The notes beneath the pieces were generated by a model. It did not search any database, was not told where the DNA came from, and saw nothing but the letters and a program-made list of their open reading frames with translations. This document shows, in pieces, positions 7,765 to 16,382 of a stretch of 64,000 nt of DNA. A program made the translations under genes and the position numbers. Source of the stretch: Leifsonia sp052114085 (GTDB taxonomy: Bacteria; Actinomycetota; Actinomycetes; Actinomycetales; Microbacteriaceae); contig NZ_JBFREB010000001.1 of the NCBI RefSeq assembly GCF_052114085.1, positions 1,798,001-1,862,000 of the forward strand, read 5' to 3'. Numbering within the stretch: position 1 is the first letter of the stretch; each line of letters begins with the position of its first letter.

Positions 7765-9600
7765 CTAGTGCGGCCCGAGCCGCTTCCGCAGGAAGTCGAT
7801 GCGCGCCTGCAGCTGGGTGACACTCGCTTGGGCGACCGCCGGTCCCCCACACACCCGCCGGAGTTCGGCGTGGATCAGGCCGTGCGCCTCACCGGAGTTC
7901 TTCGAGTAGAGCCCGACCAGGCTGTTGAGCAGCTGTCGCTGCTCCTTGAGCGTCCGGTGCAGCGGGGCCGGTGGGTGCCCCTCCGCCGCGGCCGGCCGCG
8001 ACGAGTGACGGCGCGCCTGACGCTGCTGGCGCTGCAGGAGCAGTTCGTGCACCTGGTCGGGTTCGAGGATGCCGGGCAGGCCGATGAAGTCCTGCTCCTC
8101 GTCCGTGCCGGGCACCGCGAAACCGCCGAACTCCTTGCCGTCGTAGAGCACGCGATCGAAGTTGGCTTCCGACCCGAGCGCCTCGAACGCGAATTCCTCA
8201 GTCAGCGCCTCCGACGCACGCTCTTCGCGGTTCGCCTCCGCGACCATCGCATCCTCTGGATTCCACAGGTCGCCCTCGGCGTTCTCGTCGGTGACCCGAT
8301 CGAGGGCGTGGTCGCGCTCCAGTTCCATCGCGTTGGCGAGCGCCATCAGCATCGGCACGTTCGGAAGGAACACCGAGGCCGTCTCGCCCCGGCGCCGGGC
8401 CCGCACGAAACGGCCGATCGCCTGCGCGAAGAACAGCGGTGTGGATGCACTGGTCGCGTACACGCCGACCGCGAGGCGGGGAGCATCGACGCCTTCCGAC
8501 ACCATCCGCACGGCGACCATCCACCGCGACTCGCTCTTCGCGAACGCCTCGATCCGGTCGCTCGCCTCCTTCTCGTCGGAGAGCACGACGGTGACCGGTT
8601 CGCCGCTGATCTGGTGCAGCAGGTCGGCGTAGGCGCGAGCGGTGTAGTGGTCGGTCGCGATCACGAGCCCGCCGGCGTCCGGGATGGAGTTGCGCACCTC
8701 GGTCAGTCGACGGTCGGCGGCCGACAGCACCGCCGGGATCCACTCGCCGCGTGGGTCGAGGGCGGTGCGCCACGCCTGCGACGTGATGTCTTTCGTGTTG
8801 CCTTCGCCGAGCCGCGCCTCCATCTCGTCGCCCGTCTTGGTGCGCCAGCGCATGTGACCGGCGTAGACCATGAAGATCACCGGGCGGACGACGCCGTCCT
8901 CCAGCGCCCGGCCGTAGCCGTAGTTGTAGTCGGTGAGCGACGTGCGGATGCCCTGCTTGTCGGGCAGGTAGGTCACGAACGGGATGGGTGCGGTGTCCGA
9001 CCGGAACGGCGTACCCGTCAGCGACAGCCGGCGCGTTGCGCGCTCGAACGCATCCCGGATGCCGTCGCCCCAGCTGAGCGCATCGCCGCCGTGGTGCACC
9101 TCGTCGAGGATGACCAGCGTCTTGTGCGACTCGGTGATGTCTTTGTGGAGGGAGGGGCGCATCGCGACCTGCGCGTAGGTGACGGCGGCGCCGCGGTAGT
9201 GGCGGGCGTAGCGTCCGTCCGAGTTCTTGAAGTCGGGGTCGAGGTGGAGGCCGACGCGCGAGGCGGCCTCGGCCCACTGCCGCTTCAGGTGCTCGGTCGG
9301 GGCGACAACGGTGACGCGCTCGACGATGCGGCGCGAGAGGAGCTCGGTGGCGAGGCGCAGCGCGAAGGTGGTCTTGCCGGCGCCCGGGGTCGCCGCTGCG
9401 AGGAAGTCGCGCGGCTCATGGACGAAGTACGCGTCGAGCGCCTCCGCCTGCCAGGCGCGCAGCTTGCCGGCGGTCCCCCACGCCGCGCGCTCGGGGAAGG
9501 ACGGCGACAGGTGCTCCGCCGCGAAGCTTCCGGCGTGCACGCCAGGCCGCTCATCGGTTTCATCCGGCTCGGGTATTGCTGTCGTCTCCACTTGGATCAA
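7765..9600 (-). CDS. Superfamily 2 DEAD/DEAH-box helicase
   Basis: A 611-residue ATP-dependent nucleic-acid helicase. Visible motifs: Walker A TPGAGKTT (71-78), motif II DEVHH (166-170), motif III LTGTPF (194-199) and motif VI QAIGRFVRARR (393-403). The C-terminal 200 residues carry no motif I recognise and end in basic, Gln/Arg-rich sequence that may bind nucleic acid or a partner. Proteins of this form are widespread in actinobacteria, but the substrate is unknown to me. It is divergent from the SGNH hydrolase gene with only 46 nt between starts, so the two promoters must overlap. Confidence 0.9.
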   Translation of the reverse strand: MIQVETTAIPEPDETDERPGVHAGSFAAEHLSPSFPERAAWGTAGKLRAWQAEALDAYFVHEPRDFLAAATPGAGKTTFALRLATELLSRRIVERVTVVAPTEHLKRQWAEAASRVGLHLDPDFKNSDGRYARHYRGAAVTYAQVAMRPSLHKDITESHKTLVILDEVHHGGDALSWGDGIRDAFERATRRLSLTGTPFRSDTAPIPFVTYLPDKQGIRTSLTDYNYGYGRALEDGVVRPVIFMVYAGHMRWRTKTGDEMEARLGEGNTKDITSQAWRTALDPRGEWIPAVLSAADRRLTEVRNSIPDAGGLVIATDHYTARAYADLLHQISGEPVTVVLSDEKEASDRIEAFAKSESRWMVAVRMVSEGVDAPRLAVGVYATSASTPLFFAQAIGRFVRARRRGETASVFLPNVPMLMALANAMELERDHALDRVTDENAEGDLWNPEDAMVAEANREERASEALTEEFAFEALGSEANFDRVLYDGKEFGGFAVPGTDEEQDFIGLPGILEPDQVHELLLQRQQRQARRHSSRPAAAEGHPPAPLHRTLKEQRQLLNSLVGLYSKNSGEAHGLIHAELRRVCGGPAVAQASVTQLQARIDFLRKRLGPH

Positions 9601-9646
9601 ATCTACCCGAGCCCACCGACACCACCATCCGATGCAGAATGGAGCA

Positions 9647-10435
9647 ATGGCTGAAGCACGGCATCCCTGGTCCCGCTATGTCGCCCTCGGCGATTCGTTC
9701 ACCGAAGGCATCGGCGACCCGGAGGCCCGCAGCCCCGGCGGACACCGCGGGTGGGCGGACCGGGTGGCGGAGGTCCTCAGTCGGCAGACCGAAGACTTCG
9801 CGTACGCCAACCTGGCCGTGCGCGGCAAGCTGATCAAGCAGATCCTGGACGAGCAGGTGGATGCGGCGGTCGCCCTGCGCCCCGACCTGATCACGATCGC
9901 CGCGGGCGGCAACGACGTGATCCGGCCCGGCACCGATCCCGACGTGATCGCGGAACTCTTCGACCAGGCGGTGTCGCGCTTGAGTGTCGACGGTGCCACG
10001 GTCGTGGTCTTCACCGGAGCGGATGTCGGCTTCTCGCCGGTCTTCCGTGGGATCCGCGGCAAGGTCGCGATCTACAACGAGAACATCCGGAAGGTCGCGG
10101 CGCGCTACGACTGCATCGTCGCCGACCAGTGGGCGCTGACCGACATCCAGGACCAGCGGATGTGGGCGCCCGACCGCCTCCATCTCGCCCCTCTCGGACA
10201 CCACACGGTCGCGCGGATGGTGCTCGCCGCGCTCAACGTCGAGAACGACCTGCAGCCGATGGAGCCCGAGCCGCTGCCGCCGCGGACCTGGCGCGGCGCG
10301 CGCGCCGAAGACCTCTCGTGGGCGCGCGAGTACCTCGTCCCGTGGGTCGTCCGCCGCATCCGGCACCAGTCGTCCGGCGACCACGTCACGGCCAAGCGCC
10401 CCGAAGCCGGCCCGTTCCTCCCCGGCGGCGCCTGA
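9647..10435 (+). CDS. SGNH/GDSL-family hydrolase
   Basis: A 262-residue esterase/lipase-like hydrolase. Block I GDSFTEG (15-21) holds the nucleophilic serine, block III GGND (87-90) the oxyanion-hole residues, and block V DRLHLAPLGH (176-185) the Asp-His pair. There is no signal peptide, so it should be cytosolic. A C-terminal extension of about 55 residues with a WVVRRIR stretch follows the catalytic fold. Start ATG 9647 has a GGAG only 2 nt upstream; in-frame ATG 9632 is the alternative. Substrate unknown. It converges on the carboxypeptidase gene with a 19-nt gap. Confidence 0.9.
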   Translation: MAEARHPWSRYVALGDSFTEGIGDPEARSPGGHRGWADRVAEVLSRQTEDFAYANLAVRGKLIKQILDEQVDAAVALRPDLITIAAGGNDVIRPGTDPDVIAELFDQAVSRLSVDGATVVVFTGADVGFSPVFRGIRGKVAIYNENIRKVAARYDCIVADQWALTDIQDQRMWAPDRLHLAPLGHHTVARMVLAALNVENDLQPMEPEPLPPRTWRGARAEDLSWAREYLVPWVVRRIRHQSSGDHVTAKRPEAGPFLPGGA

Positions 10436-10454
10436 CCACTGCGTGCCGAGGCCG

Positions 10455-11711
10455 CTACGTGCCCAGGCCGCCCGGGTGCGCGAGGCGCCAGCCGAAGCCG
10501 GGGTCCGGCACGTCCTTCGCCAGCGCGAGTGGCACCGTTGCGGTCTTGCCGTTCAGCGTGAACGTGCCCTGGCCGAGGATGTCGCCGGTGAATCCGGACG
10601 ACAGCGGACGTGTCTGCAGGTCTACCTGGATCGGCGTGTCCGACCACACCACGAACGACTTCGTCTCCGTCGCGATCAGTGTGGATGCGGCACCCCACGC
10701 GGTCGTGTAGGTGCCGAACACCTGACCCTTCTCAACCGGCGTCACCTGGTGGAACCCGCCCTGCACGCTGCTGAGGAGCGCCTTGACCCCGGCCCACATG
10801 TCGTCGTGCGTCGGCGCGCCGAGCACCACGCCGATCACCCGCACCTTCGTCGTCCCGACCGGCACCTGCGCCGAGAACAGCAGGCAGTTGCCGGCCTCGT
10901 CCGTGTTGCCGGTCTTGATGCCGTCCATCCCCTCGAAGCCGAGGAGGGTGTTGGTGTTGTCCTGCGATCCGGCGCCCGGAAGGTTCGCGTTCTTCTGCGA
11001 CACGATCGACGACAGCGCCGGGGAGGCGAGCACCAGCTTGCCGATCCCGATCAAGTCCTTCGTCGTGCTCACGTTGCCGGGGTCGAGTCCGTCGGGCGTG
11101 ACGAGCTTCGTCCCCGTGAAACCCTTCTGTGCGAGCCAACCGTTCGCCGCCTTCTCGAAGGCCGCGGTGGAGCCGTACGCCCAGTTGGCGAGCGAGATCG
11201 CATAGTTGTTGGCCGACGGGAGCAGCATCGCCTCCAGCGCCTGCTTCTCGGTCATCGAGGTGCCCGCGACGACCGGCGCCCACGACCCTCCGGCCCCGAT
11301 GACCTGGTTCCAGATGTCGACATCCTTCTGCGTGAACGAGATGGTCGGACCCTGCTCGTCGCCATTCAGCGGCTTCTTCTCGAGCACCACCAGTGCGGTG
11401 ATCGTCTTGGTGATGCTCGCGATGGGCACGCTGGCGTCGCTGCCGTGCGATGCCGCCGCTCCGGGATAGTCGGGCGCGACGATCGCGGACGAACCGTACC
11501 CGGGCCACGCCAGCTGCACCGCCGGCTGCGTCAGCGTCTTGTCGTGCGCCGTCACCGCGGCCGTCGCAGGAACGGGCGCCACGAGCGAGCCGACGACGTA
11601 CACGAAGGCCACCAGAATCGCGGTCAGCAGGCTGAAGACGACGATCCGCCGGCGGCGGTACACCTTCCGTGAAACACGGCGCGGCGGATCGGTCGAGACT
11701 TGCTGGGGCAC
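10455..11711 (-). CDS. D-alanyl-D-alanine carboxypeptidase (S11 family, penicillin-binding)
   Basis: Predicted to trim the terminal D-alanine of peptidoglycan stem peptides outside the membrane. The 418-residue protein has a basic cytosolic tail, one transmembrane segment (about 22-44), and the three active-site motifs of penicillin-binding serine peptidases: SITK (99-102), SAN (166-168) and KTG (266-268) within GMDGIKTG. The C-terminal about 90 residues resemble the beta domain of low-molecular-weight PBPs. GTG 11711 lies 6 nt after a TAAAAT hexamer, suggesting a leaderless transcript. Confidence 0.92.
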   Translation of the reverse strand: MPQQVSTDPPRRVSRKVYRRRRIVVFSLLTAILVAFVYVVGSLVAPVPATAAVTAHDKTLTQPAVQLAWPGYGSSAIVAPDYPGAAASHGSDASVPIASITKTITALVVLEKKPLNGDEQGPTISFTQKDVDIWNQVIGAGGSWAPVVAGTSMTEKQALEAMLLPSANNYAISLANWAYGSTAAFEKAANGWLAQKGFTGTKLVTPDGLDPGNVSTTKDLIGIGKLVLASPALSSIVSQKNANLPGAGSQDNTNTLLGFEGMDGIKTGNTDEAGNCLLFSAQVPVGTTKVRVIGVVLGAPTHDDMWAGVKALLSSVQGGFHQVTPVEKGQVFGTYTTAWGAASTLIATETKSFVVWSDTPIQVDLQTRPLSSGFTGDILGQGTFTLNGKTATVPLALAKDVPDPGFGWRLAHPGGLGT

Positions 11712-11717
11712 CCTCGG

Positions 11718-11723
11718 ATTTTA
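11718..11723 (-). promoter_or_regulatory. -10 element of the D,D-carboxypeptidase gene
   Basis: TAAAAT on the minus strand ends 6 nt before the GTG start, placing transcription start at or next to the start codon. No clear -35 is seen. Inferred from spacing only. Confidence 0.45.
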
Positions 11724-11730
11724 CCCGGGC

Positions 11731-12555
11731 CTACCGATGCGACGGCTGAGAACGCGCGCGCAGCGCCCACAATGCCACCGCCGACGCGGACGCGACATTG
11801 AGCGAGTCGACGCCGTGCAGCATCGGGATGGTGACCACCGTGTCCGCGGCCGCCAGCGCTCGCCTGCTCAAACCGTCGCCCTCCGCCCCGAACACCATCG
11901 CGACGCGCTGCGGGGGGTCGGCCGCATAGTCGTCGAGCGTGACCGCGTCGTCCGCGAGGGCCAGGGCCGCGATGTCGAAACCGGCGTCGTGCAGCAGCGG
12001 CACCGCCGCATCCCACTCGGGCAGCCGGGTCCACGGCACCTGCAGCACCGTGCCCATGCTCACGCGCACACTCCGCCGGTACAGCGGGTCGGCGCAGCGC
12101 GGCGTCACCAGCACGGCGTCCGCCCCGAGACCGGCGACCGCGCGGAAGATCGCGCCGACGTTCGTGTGGTCGACGATGTCCTCCAGCACGACGACGCGCC
12201 GCGCATCCCGCAGCAGGTCGGCGGGTTCGGGCAGCTCGGGCCGGTGCATCGCCGCCAGGGCCCCGCGGTGCAGGTGGTAGCCGGTGAGGCGTTCGAGCAC
12301 GGCGGAGTCCCCGACGAAGACCGGCACGTCAGGGTACGGCTCGAGCAGCGGTTCGATGTCGGGAAGCCACTGCTCCTGCAGCAGAACGGACCGCGGCCGG
12401 TGCCCCGCCGCGAGCGCCCGCGTGATCACCTTCGTCGACTCCGCGATGTACAGACCGCCCTCCGGCTCGGTGACGCGACGCAGAGCCACGTCGGTCAGGC
12501 GCGAGTAGTCGGCGAGGCCGTCGGCCTCCAGATCATGGATGCGGTGCAGGAGCAT
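11731..12555 (-). CDS. TrmH/SpoU-type (SPOUT) RNA 2'-O-methyltransferase
   Basis: Predicted to methylate a ribose 2'-OH in rRNA or tRNA using S-adenosylmethionine. The 274-residue protein has an N-terminal L30e-like substrate-binding region (to about residue 105) followed by a SPOUT domain with motif 1 NVGAIFRAVAGLGADAV, motif 2 VFGAEGDGLS and motif 3 IPMLHGVDSLNVASASAVA, which form the trefoil knot. Target nucleotide unknown. ATG 12555 is chosen; a TTG at 12585 would add ten residues without support. It is divergent from the sirtuin gene. Confidence 0.9.
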   Translation of the reverse strand: MLLHRIHDLEADGLADYSRLTDVALRRVTEPEGGLYIAESTKVITRALAAGHRPRSVLLQEQWLPDIEPLLEPYPDVPVFVGDSAVLERLTGYHLHRGALAAMHRPELPEPADLLRDARRVVVLEDIVDHTNVGAIFRAVAGLGADAVLVTPRCADPLYRRSVRVSMGTVLQVPWTRLPEWDAAVPLLHDAGFDIAALALADDAVTLDDYAADPPQRVAMVFGAEGDGLSRRALAAADTVVTIPMLHGVDSLNVASASAVALWALRARSQPSHR

Positions 12556-12604
12556 GGCCTCAACATTGCCAGGCCGACGAAACAAATCGGAAAACTGCGG
12601 TGTT

Positions 12605-12610
12605 TAGACT
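12605..12610 (+). promoter_or_regulatory. -10 element (TAGACT) of the sirtuin gene
   Basis: TAGACT sits 22 nt before GTG 12633, leaving a short leader with GGAGG at 12623-12627. The same hexamer precedes treS, uvrB, ctaB and the alpha/beta hydrolase gene in this window. Confidence 0.45.
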
Positions 12611-12632
12611 TCAGAGGGATCTGGAGGTGGAT

Positions 12633-13478
12633 GTGACCACTCTGACGACCGCGCTGCCGGCGGAACTCGCACGCGGCATCGACCAGACCGTGGAGCTGCT
12701 CTCCGGGCGCCGTTTCGCGGTGCTGACGGGGGCCGGGGTCTCCACCGATTCCGGCATCCCCGACTACCGGGGCGAGGGCGCGCCCAAGCGCACGCCGATG
12801 ACCTTCCAGCAGTTCCTGGCCGACGACCGCTTCCGCAAGCGGTACTGGGCGGGCAGCCACCTCGGCTACCGGCGCTTCGCCGCCGCTCACCCGAACGACG
12901 GGCACCGCGCTCTGGTTCAGCTGGAGGCGTCCGGGGTCGCGAACGGCGTGATCACCCAGAACGTCGACGGCCTGCACAAGGAGGCCGGATCCCGGCGCGT
13001 CGTCGACCTGCACGGCGCGATGGATCGGGTGCTATGCCTGGTCTGCGGCCAGATCTTCGCACGCGAGGCGATCACGGCGCGCATCGACGCCGCGAACCCG
13101 TGGCTCGACACCGAGGGCGCAGTCGAGATCGCGCCCGACGGCGACGCGATCGTGTCCGACATCGACGCCTTCATCGTTCCGGACTGCACCGTCTGCGGCG
13201 GACGCCTGAAGCCTGACGTCGTGTTCTTCGGCGAGTTCGTGCCCGCCGAGAAGTACCGCGAGGCGAGCGCGCTGGTGCGGTCCGCCGACGCGCTGATCAT
13301 CGCGGGCTCGTCGCTGGCGGTCAACTCCGGCATCCGGCTGCTGGAGGAGGCGCGCCGCCGCCGCCTGCCCGTCGTCATCGTCAACCGCGGCCAGACCAAG
13401 GGCGACGGCCGCGCGACCATTAAGCTGGATGGCGGGACGACGGAGACACTGGTCGAGCTGGCCAAGCGGCTGAGCTGA
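12633..13478 (+). CDS. Sir2 family NAD-dependent protein deacylase (class II, SIRT4-like)
   Basis: Predicted to remove acyl groups from lysines using NAD+. The 281 residues include the NAD-binding GAGVSTDSGIPDYRG (33-47), the QNVDGLH motif (109-115), catalytic His127 in LHGA, and a structural zinc site from Cys135, Cys138, Cys185 and Cys188. The sequence around 62-85 (RFRKRYWAGSHLGYRRF) is of the class II/SIRT4 style rather than the CobB/SIRT5 style, so lipoamidase or longer-acyl activity is possible. GTG 12633 has GGAGG 5 nt upstream. Confidence 0.92.
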   Translation: MTTLTTALPAELARGIDQTVELLSGRRFAVLTGAGVSTDSGIPDYRGEGAPKRTPMTFQQFLADDRFRKRYWAGSHLGYRRFAAAHPNDGHRALVQLEASGVANGVITQNVDGLHKEAGSRRVVDLHGAMDRVLCLVCGQIFAREAITARIDAANPWLDTEGAVEIAPDGDAIVSDIDAFIVPDCTVCGGRLKPDVVFFGEFVPAEKYREASALVRSADALIIAGSSLAVNSGIRLLEEARRRRLPVVIVNRGQTKGDGRATIKLDGGTTETLVELAKRLS

Positions 13479-13529
13479 CCGGCGGCCGTTCGATCCGGCC
13501 TCACCGCGTCCCGCAGCGAAAGGACGCGC

Positions 13530-14129
13530 GTGACCCTCATCTCCCTCGTTCGGCACGGACAGACCGACTGGAACCTCTCCAAGCGCATCCAGGGCTCCAG
13601 CGACATCCCGCTCAACGACACCGGGCGCGCCCAGGCCGAGACGACCGGCCGTGCGCTCGCGGGCGGACAGTTCGACGCGATCTACGCGAGCCCGCTGTCC
13701 CGTGCGGTGGAGACGGCGCGCATCATCGCCGAACACGTCGGCCTCGGCGACCCCGACCGCCTGCCCGCAGTGGCCGAGCGCAATTACGGCGAGGCGGAGG
13801 GGATGACCGGCGCACAGATCCTCGCCCGCTGGCCGGAAGGGACGCCCGTCCCCGGTCGCGAGAGCCGCGAGCAGGTCGTCGCGCGTGCGCTGCCGGTGCT
13901 GCGCGAACTCGGCGAGCAGCATCCCGGCGAGAACATCATCGTGGTGAGCCACGGCGGCGTCATCTCGTCGCTGGTCCGTCACGTCACCGACCACGCACTG
14001 CCGGGGCCGGGCGAACTCATCCCGAACGGCTCAGTGCACCGCTTCATCTACGACGACGGCGCCCTGACACTCGACCGCTTCAACCTGGGCCCCGAGGACC
14101 GCGACCTCTTCACCGCCTCCGTCATGTGA
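13530..14129 (+). CDS. Histidine phosphatase superfamily protein (phosphoglycerate mutase-like)
   Basis: A 199-residue branch 1 histidine phosphatase. It has LVRHGQTDWN with the phospho-accepting His9, the SPLSRAVETA arginine block, an acidic ERNYGEAEG and the second catalytic His141 in VVSHGG. Small members of this size are usually broad phosphatases rather than true glycolytic mutases; the substrate cannot be read from sequence. An AAAGGA precedes GTG 13530. The gene lies 51 nt after the sirtuin gene on the same strand and converges on the glycosyltransferase gene. Confidence 0.9.
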   Translation: MTLISLVRHGQTDWNLSKRIQGSSDIPLNDTGRAQAETTGRALAGGQFDAIYASPLSRAVETARIIAEHVGLGDPDRLPAVAERNYGEAEGMTGAQILARWPEGTPVPGRESREQVVARALPVLRELGEQHPGENIIVVSHGGVISSLVRHVTDHALPGPGELIPNGSVHRFIYDDGALTLDRFNLGPEDRDLFTASVM

Positions 14130-14207
14130 CGGGTTCGAACCCGTGATCGAGTGGTCCCGACATGCCGTCTCGCCGCGACGAGGACGGCACGTTGGGACCA
14201 TCAGATC
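14129..14207. repeat. Palindrome plus imperfect inverted repeat between convergent genes
   Basis: A perfect 16-bp palindrome (ACGGGTTCGAACCCGT, 14129-14144) overlaps the phosphatase stop. Next come 25-nt arms at 14145-14169 and 14183-14207 that match at 20 positions, including TGGTCCC and TGCCGTC blocks. The element fills most of the 101-nt gap before the convergent glycosyltransferase gene and may terminate both transcripts. Confidence 0.75.
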
Positions 14208-14230
14208 GCTGAATTGGCGCCCCAGGCGGG

Positions 14231-15310
14231 TCAGCGGCGGCGCGACTCCGTCGCCGTGAGGACGGCGAGCAGCCGGGCCGCGGAGTTCGCCCAGGTGTAG
14301 CGCTGGGCCTGGGCGCGGCCCGCGGCCGAGCGCGCCGCCCACACACCGTCCTCCTCGAGCTGACGTACGCGGGCCGCGACCTCGTCGGCGGAGTCGGGCG
14401 CGAAGTACAGCGCCGCCTCCCCACCGATCTCGCGGAAGATGGGGATGTCGCTGGCGAGCACCGGCGTCCCGACCGTCATGGCCTCCAGAAGCGGAATGCC
14501 GAAGCCTTCGTCGTGCGAGGCGGACGCGAACGCCGTCGCCGCTGCCAGCGTCTCCGCGTACTCCTCGTCGCTCGCTCCGTTGTGGAACACCAGTCGCGCA
14601 CCCGGCGCCAGCTCGCTCAGCCGTCGCCGCTCCGCATCGGACACCCGGCTCATCAGGTGCAGCGTGTAGTCGGGCAGCAGCGCGACCGCCCGCACCAGCG
14701 TGTCCACGTTCTTGTAGGGCATGAAGGAGCCCATGTAGACGAGGCTCTTGGTCTCGGGCGTCGTGCGCTCTGCGCGGCCCGGCGCGAGCGCCGGCATGTC
14801 TGCGGCATTCGGAACCACGGACACCGGCCGCTTGGTCAGCCGATGCTCCGCGATGAGGCCCTTGGTGGTCTCCGAGACCGTGACGACGGCGTCGGAGCGG
14901 TTGAGCAGCATCCGCTGCGGCCACCAGGCCAGGTGGTAGAGCCGCCACAGCCCGCGCACGAACGCCGGTAGGTCGCGCGGCGGTGTCGGATGCCGGTAGT
15001 AGATGAGGTCGTGGACGGTGAGCACGAGCCGGTATTTGCGACCGAAGCCGCCCATCGTCTGCATGGGCGTGAAGACGATGTCCGGGTTCAGCTTGTTGAC
15101 CGTGCGCGCGACCCACGGCTCCCGGGCGGAGGTCGGAGAAGGGATGAGTTCCCACGGCAGATCGGGAAGGAGCTCCAACTGCCTGTGGTCACTGATCAGC
15201 ATGGTGACGGGGTGCAGCTCGGCGAGGGCGGTGACGAGGCCGGCGGTGTAGCGGCTGATGCCGTCGTGGCGCCCGATGCGCGTGTAGCGGCAGTCGAAGA
15301 GGACCCTCAC
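14231..15310 (-). CDS. Glycosyltransferase family 4 protein
   Basis: A 359-residue GT-B fold transferase that would move a sugar from a nucleotide donor to an unknown acceptor, probably at the cytosolic side of the membrane. The C-terminal half carries the family 4 signature HDEGFGIPLLEAM, and YMGSFMPYKNVDTLV marks the donor-binding start of the second Rossmann domain. Its ATG overlaps the end of the upstream alpha/beta hydrolase gene by 4 nt, so the two are cotranscribed and translationally coupled. No cell-wall or capsule cluster is visible around it, so the pathway remains open. Confidence 0.88.
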   Translation of the reverse strand: MRVLFDCRYTRIGRHDGISRYTAGLVTALAELHPVTMLISDHRQLELLPDLPWELIPSPTSAREPWVARTVNKLNPDIVFTPMQTMGGFGRKYRLVLTVHDLIYYRHPTPPRDLPAFVRGLWRLYHLAWWPQRMLLNRSDAVVTVSETTKGLIAEHRLTKRPVSVVPNAADMPALAPGRAERTTPETKSLVYMGSFMPYKNVDTLVRAVALLPDYTLHLMSRVSDAERRRLSELAPGARLVFHNGASDEEYAETLAAATAFASASHDEGFGIPLLEAMTVGTPVLASDIPIFREIGGEAALYFAPDSADEVAARVRQLEEDGVWAARSAAGRAQAQRYTWANSAARLLAVLTATESRRR

Positions 15311-16239
15311 GCGTCCGCTCCCTCTGCCAGGAAGCGACGGATGGCGTCGGCGGCCGTCACCGGCGTCTCGTAGTGGATGAGGTGCCCGACATCGGGGATG
15401 ACGACGAGCTCCGCCTGCGGGAACAGCGTCTGCAACCGGTACTCGGCCGCAATCGGTGTGATGTCGTCTTTGTCGGCCGCAACCAGCAGCGTCCGCTCCG
15501 GGATGCGCGCCGCGTACTCGCTCACATCGTGCGACACGGAGGCGCGGAATGCCTCCAGCACCACCCGTCGGTCACTGAAAGCCGAGAAGTAGCGGTCGTG
15601 CTCGTCGTGGATCCAGCGGCGCAGGGACGCATCCCTCGTCTTCGCCATGGCCATGCTCATGACTCTGACGATCACCCGATTGCGCAGCAGGGCGAACCCC
15701 AGTCGCTCGGGAAGCGCGGCAGCCAGCCAGTAGTAGAAGATCGCCAGCCGCGTGAAGACGCCGCGCGGGCCCTCCAGCGCCGGCTGCCCGATGGGATTGA
15801 CCAGCACGACGGCATCCGGCCGCGCCCCGGCGCCCGATCGCCCAGCGCCCGATCCTTCCGCCAGCGAACCGGCGACGACGATCGATCCGAACGAGTGCCC
15901 GAGCAGGATCACGCGACCCCCGGCCGGCAGGTCGAGACCGGCGACGAACTCCCCCAGCCAACGGCCGTAACCGTCGATGTCGTGGGGTGCCTCCGTCATC
16001 GGAGTGGACTCGCCGAACCCCGGCAGGTCGGGCGACACCATCCGTAGGCCGCCGAGCTGCGCGACGACCGGCTCCAGGCCGTGGTGATCGCCCCGGAAAC
16101 CGTGCACGAGCACCAGCGTGGTGGCCGAATCCGGGTCGCCGTAGTCCCAGAACCGGGTGGTCGAACCGAGGATGCTCAGGGCCCCCTCGCGCACAGCGAC
16201 CCGCTCGAGAGCGGCTGCGTAGGGTGAGGTGACAGACAT
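15307..16239 (-). CDS. Alpha/beta hydrolase
   Basis: A 310-residue serine hydrolase with the oxyanion HGFRG (46-50), nucleophile elbow GHSFGS (Ser116), an acid in AADKDDITP (about 256-258) and catalytic His286 in VGHLIHYE. A mostly hydrophobic insertion around 160-200 forms a likely lid. No signal peptide. ATG 16239 is chosen over an upstream TTG/ATG extension because it fits the family and has a TAGACT hexamer 8 nt upstream (16248-16253). First gene of a two-gene unit with the glycosyltransferase. Substrate unknown. Confidence 0.88.
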   Translation of the reverse strand: MSVTSPYAAALERVAVREGALSILGSTTRFWDYGDPDSATTLVLVHGFRGDHHGLEPVVAQLGGLRMVSPDLPGFGESTPMTEAPHDIDGYGRWLGEFVAGLDLPAGGRVILLGHSFGSIVVAGSLAEGSGAGRSGAGARPDAVVLVNPIGQPALEGPRGVFTRLAIFYYWLAAALPERLGFALLRNRVIVRVMSMAMAKTRDASLRRWIHDEHDRYFSAFSDRRVVLEAFRASVSHDVSEYAARIPERTLLVAADKDDITPIAAEYRLQTLFPQAELVVIPDVGHLIHYETPVTAADAIRRFLAEGADA

Positions 16240-16247
16240 CGCCTGTA

Positions 16248-16253
16248 AGTCTA
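16248..16253 (-). promoter_or_regulatory. -10 element (TAGACT) of the hydrolase-glycosyltransferase unit
   Basis: TAGACT on the minus strand ends 8 nt before ATG 16239, which implies a leaderless or nearly leaderless mRNA. Confidence 0.4.
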
Positions 16254-16275
16254 AGCGGCGCGCCCGGAAGAGGAC

Positions 16276-16329
16276 TGGACAGGCCACGGTGCGCACGCCC
16301 TAGACTCGGCTGAGTGCAATCGCTTGCAC
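16276..16329 (+). promoter_or_regulatory. treS promoter with LacI-family operator
   Basis: TGCAATCGCTTGCA (16315-16328) fits the LacI/GalR-family consensus TGCAA-N-CG-N-TTGCA exactly, and the flanking G and C extend the palindrome to 16 bp. A possible promoter lies just upstream: TGGACA (16276-16281), 19-nt spacer, TAGACT (16301-16306). The operator would sit just after the transcription start, a classic repression position. No LacI-type gene is in the window. Confidence 0.8.
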
Positions 16330-16382
16330 ACCCTGTGAACGCGTCCCATCCCCCGCCTTTCGCTGTCGCCACAAGGAGAACC

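Noticed and set aside
13530..14129. Assignment as glycolytic phosphoglycerate mutase (gpm)
   Set aside because: The 199-residue length and active-site surroundings fit small broad-range histidine phosphatases, and it is not near the glycolytic genes.
14129..14144. GGGTTCGAACCC looks like the T-arm of a tRNA
   Set aside because: No acceptor stem, anticodon arm or CCA end fits on either strand; the sequence is simply a palindrome next to an inverted repeat.
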